Shown here: piece after piece, positions 5,060 through 6,620 of the stretch
Layout: each line of letters starts with the position of its first letter
Position numbering within the stretch: position 1 is the first letter of the stretch
Assembly (NCBI GenBank): GCA_934631055.1
Contig: CAKTXP010000134.1
Coordinates: forward strand, 1 to 6,620
Length of the DNA stretch: 6,620 bases
Source: an uncultured Clostridia bacterium
Lineage (GTDB): Bacteria; Bacillota; Clostridia; Christensenellales; Aristaeellaceae
Direction of reading: 5' to 3'
Translations under genes and position numbers: made by a program
Notes under the pieces: generated by a model
What the model was told of the DNA's origin: nothing
The model's database searches: none
What the model saw: the letters and a program-made list of their open reading frames with translations, nothing else

Positions 5060-6613
5060 ATGCAAAATGTGCAGCGAATTGTTCTGGTGGACTTCGGCGC
5101 GCAATACACCCAGCTGATCGCGCGCCGCGTGCGTGAAGCCAAGGTTTTCTGCGAAGTCGTTTCCTACCTGACGCCGCTTTCCGAAATTCTTGACAAAAAG
5201 CCGGTAGGCATCATCCTCTCCGGCGGCCCCGCTTCCGTACTCGATGCAGACGCGCCGCATATCGACCCCGCCATCTATGAGCAGGGCATCCCCGTTCTAG
5301 GCATCTGCTACGGCATGCAGCTGACGGCATACACCCTCGGCGGAACGGTCGAGCGCGCCGCTCAGCGTGAATACGGCCGCATTCCGGTCGATTTCGATGT
5401 GACCAGCCCGCTCTTTGCCGGCATGAAGGCGCAGTCCGTTGCGTGGATGAGCCATACCTTCCATGTCACCCATGCGCCGGAGGGCTTCTCCTCCATCGCC
5501 CACAGCGAAAACTGTGCGTTTTGCGCGATGGCGAACCCAGAAAAGCGCATCTACGCCGTTCAGTTCCATCCGGAAGTCACCCACAGCGAAGAGGGGCAGA
5601 AGGTTATCACCAACTTCCTGTACAACGTCTGCGGCTGCACCGGCGACTGGACGATGAGCGCCTTCATTGATAACGCCATCCAGTCCATCCGTGAGCAGGT
5701 GGGTCCGAACGGCCGCGTCATGCTGGGTCTGTCCGGCGGCGTCGATTCCTCCGTTGCCGCGGCGCTGATCTCCCGCGCCATCGGCGAGCGCCTGACCTGC
5801 GTCTATGTGGATCACGGCTTCATGCGCAAGAACGAAACCGAATCCGTCCGCGAGGTTTTCACCAAGCAGTTCCCGGTCAACCTCGTCATCGTGGATGCAC
5901 GCGAACGCTTCATGAACAAGCTGGCGGGGGTTTCCGATCCGGAAACCAAGCGCAAGCTCATCGGCGGCGAGTTTGTTTACTGCTTCGCCGACGAAGCCAA
6001 GAAGCTCGAAGGCGTTGAGTTCCTTGCTCAGGGCACGATTTATCCGGACGTCATCGAATCCGGTTCCGTCAAGGGCAGCGCGGTCATCAAGTCCCATCAC
6101 AATGTCGGTGGTCTGCCCGCCGACGTACGCGCCAAGTTCACCGGCGGTCTGGTCGAGCCGATCCGCATGCTCTTCAAGGATGAGGTTCGCAAGGTCGGCG
6201 AAGAGCTGGGCATGCCGCGCGATATGGTCTGGCGTCAGCCGTTCCCGGGTCCGGGTCTCGCCATCCGCATCATGGGCGACATCACCGCCGACAAGCTGGA
6301 AACCGTCCGCGAAAGCGACGCCATCCTGCGCGAAGAGGTTGCGCTTGCGGGTCTTGACCGCGACATCAACCAGTATTTCACCGTTCTGACGAACACCCGC
6401 ACCGTCGGCGTCATGGGCGACGAGCGCACGCACGATTTCGTCCTCGCCATCCGCGCCGTCACGACCGACGACTTCATGACCGTCGATTGGGCGCGTCTGC
6501 CCTACGACCTGCTCGCCAAGGTCAGTGCGCGAATCGTCAACGAAGTGCCCCGCGTCAACCGCGTCGTGTATGATATCACCACCAAGCCGCCGGCAACGGT
6601 GGAGTGGGAATAA
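5060..6613 (+). CDS. guaA: GMP synthase (glutamine-hydrolysing)
   Basis: A 517-residue, complete GMP synthase converting XMP, ATP and glutamine to GMP in the last step of guanine nucleotide synthesis, in the cytosol. The N-terminal class I glutamine amidotransferase (about 1-190) has the nucleophile C83 in GICYGMQ and the partners H170 and E172 in AVQFHPEVTHSEEG. The ATP-pyrophosphatase domain carries the PP-loop LGLSGGVDSS (222-231). The C-terminal dimerisation domain includes RQPFPGPGLAIR (392-403), VGVMGDERTHDF (449-460) and the canonical end TTKPPATVEWE. All key residues are present, so the enzyme should be active. Two local oddities are MSHTF (130-134), where MSHGD or MSHTD is usual, and a few extra residues around 355-364. 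The AAAGGAGG ribosome site ends 11 nt before the ATG, a slightly long gap. The gene is divergent from mnmE; anything downstream lies outside the window. Confidence 0.98.
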   Translation: MQNVQRIVLVDFGAQYTQLIARRVREAKVFCEVVSYLTPLSEILDKKPVGIILSGGPASVLDADAPHIDPAIYEQGIPVLGICYGMQLTAYTLGGTVERAAQREYGRIPVDFDVTSPLFAGMKAQSVAWMSHTFHVTHAPEGFSSIAHSENCAFCAMANPEKRIYAVQFHPEVTHSEEGQKVITNFLYNVCGCTGDWTMSAFIDNAIQSIREQVGPNGRVMLGLSGGVDSSVAAALISRAIGERLTCVYVDHGFMRKNETESVREVFTKQFPVNLVIVDARERFMNKLAGVSDPETKRKLIGGEFVYCFADEAKKLEGVEFLAQGTIYPDVIESGSVKGSAVIKSHHNVGGLPADVRAKFTGGLVEPIRMLFKDEVRKVGEELGMPRDMVWRQPFPGPGLAIRIMGDITADKLETVRESDAILREEVALAGLDRDINQYFTVLTNTRTVGVMGDERTHDFVLAIRAVTTDDFMTVDWARLPYDLLAKVSARIVNEVPRVNRVVYDITTKPPATVEWE

Positions 6614-6620
6614 GATACAC

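Noticed and set aside
5297..6433. Minus-strand open frame opposite guaA (378 codons)
   Set aside because: Low-complexity Asp/Ala/Gly/His-rich shadow of guaA in the third-position-rich phase; no start signals.

Overview
The window is a compact chromosomal stretch with five intact protein-coding genes, all GC-rich and with similar codon use by eye. The strong AGGAG-type ribosome binding sites, sigma-A-like promoters, and the TelA and Abi_2 family members suggest a Gram-positive-type anaerobe, most likely a high-GC member of the Clostridia. This placement is inferred from gene content and protein character, not from a marker-gene comparison.

Layout from left to right. Positions 1-130 are non-coding with only weak hairpins. 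A ten-helix EamA/DMT-type permease lies on the minus strand (131-1000). It shares a 173-bp divergent control region with a TelA-family protein on the plus strand (1174-2376). A strong rho-independent terminator follows telA. Only a few bases after that terminator, on the same strand, are the ribosome binding site and start of an Abi_2 (AbiD/AbiF-like) protein carrying a HEPN-type RX4H RNase motif (2463-3380). This gene runs convergently, 20 bp away, into mnmE on the minus strand (3401-4756), which encodes the tRNA-modification GTPase. A 303-bp divergent region separates mnmE from guaA (5060-6613), encoding GMP synthase, which ends just before the window edge.

The genes do not form one pathway. 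guaA and mnmE are housekeeping genes (GMP synthesis; tRNA wobble-uridine modification). The permease has unknown substrate, TelA is a conserved envelope- or stress-linked protein of unclear mechanism, and the Abi_2 protein is the only defence-like gene. Both divergent spacers carry good sigma-A promoters. They also share a two-part motif (CCGAACCC followed by GCTTTACAC, then ATGC), which hints at a common regulator.

The points most worth following up are the telA-abi junction, where two tandem hairpins including the terminator sit directly against the Abi_2 gene with no promoter seen for it, the shared intergenic motif, and the structured guaA leader. I see no CRISPR array, transposon, tRNA or rRNA, and nothing that clearly amounts to a new multi-gene system.
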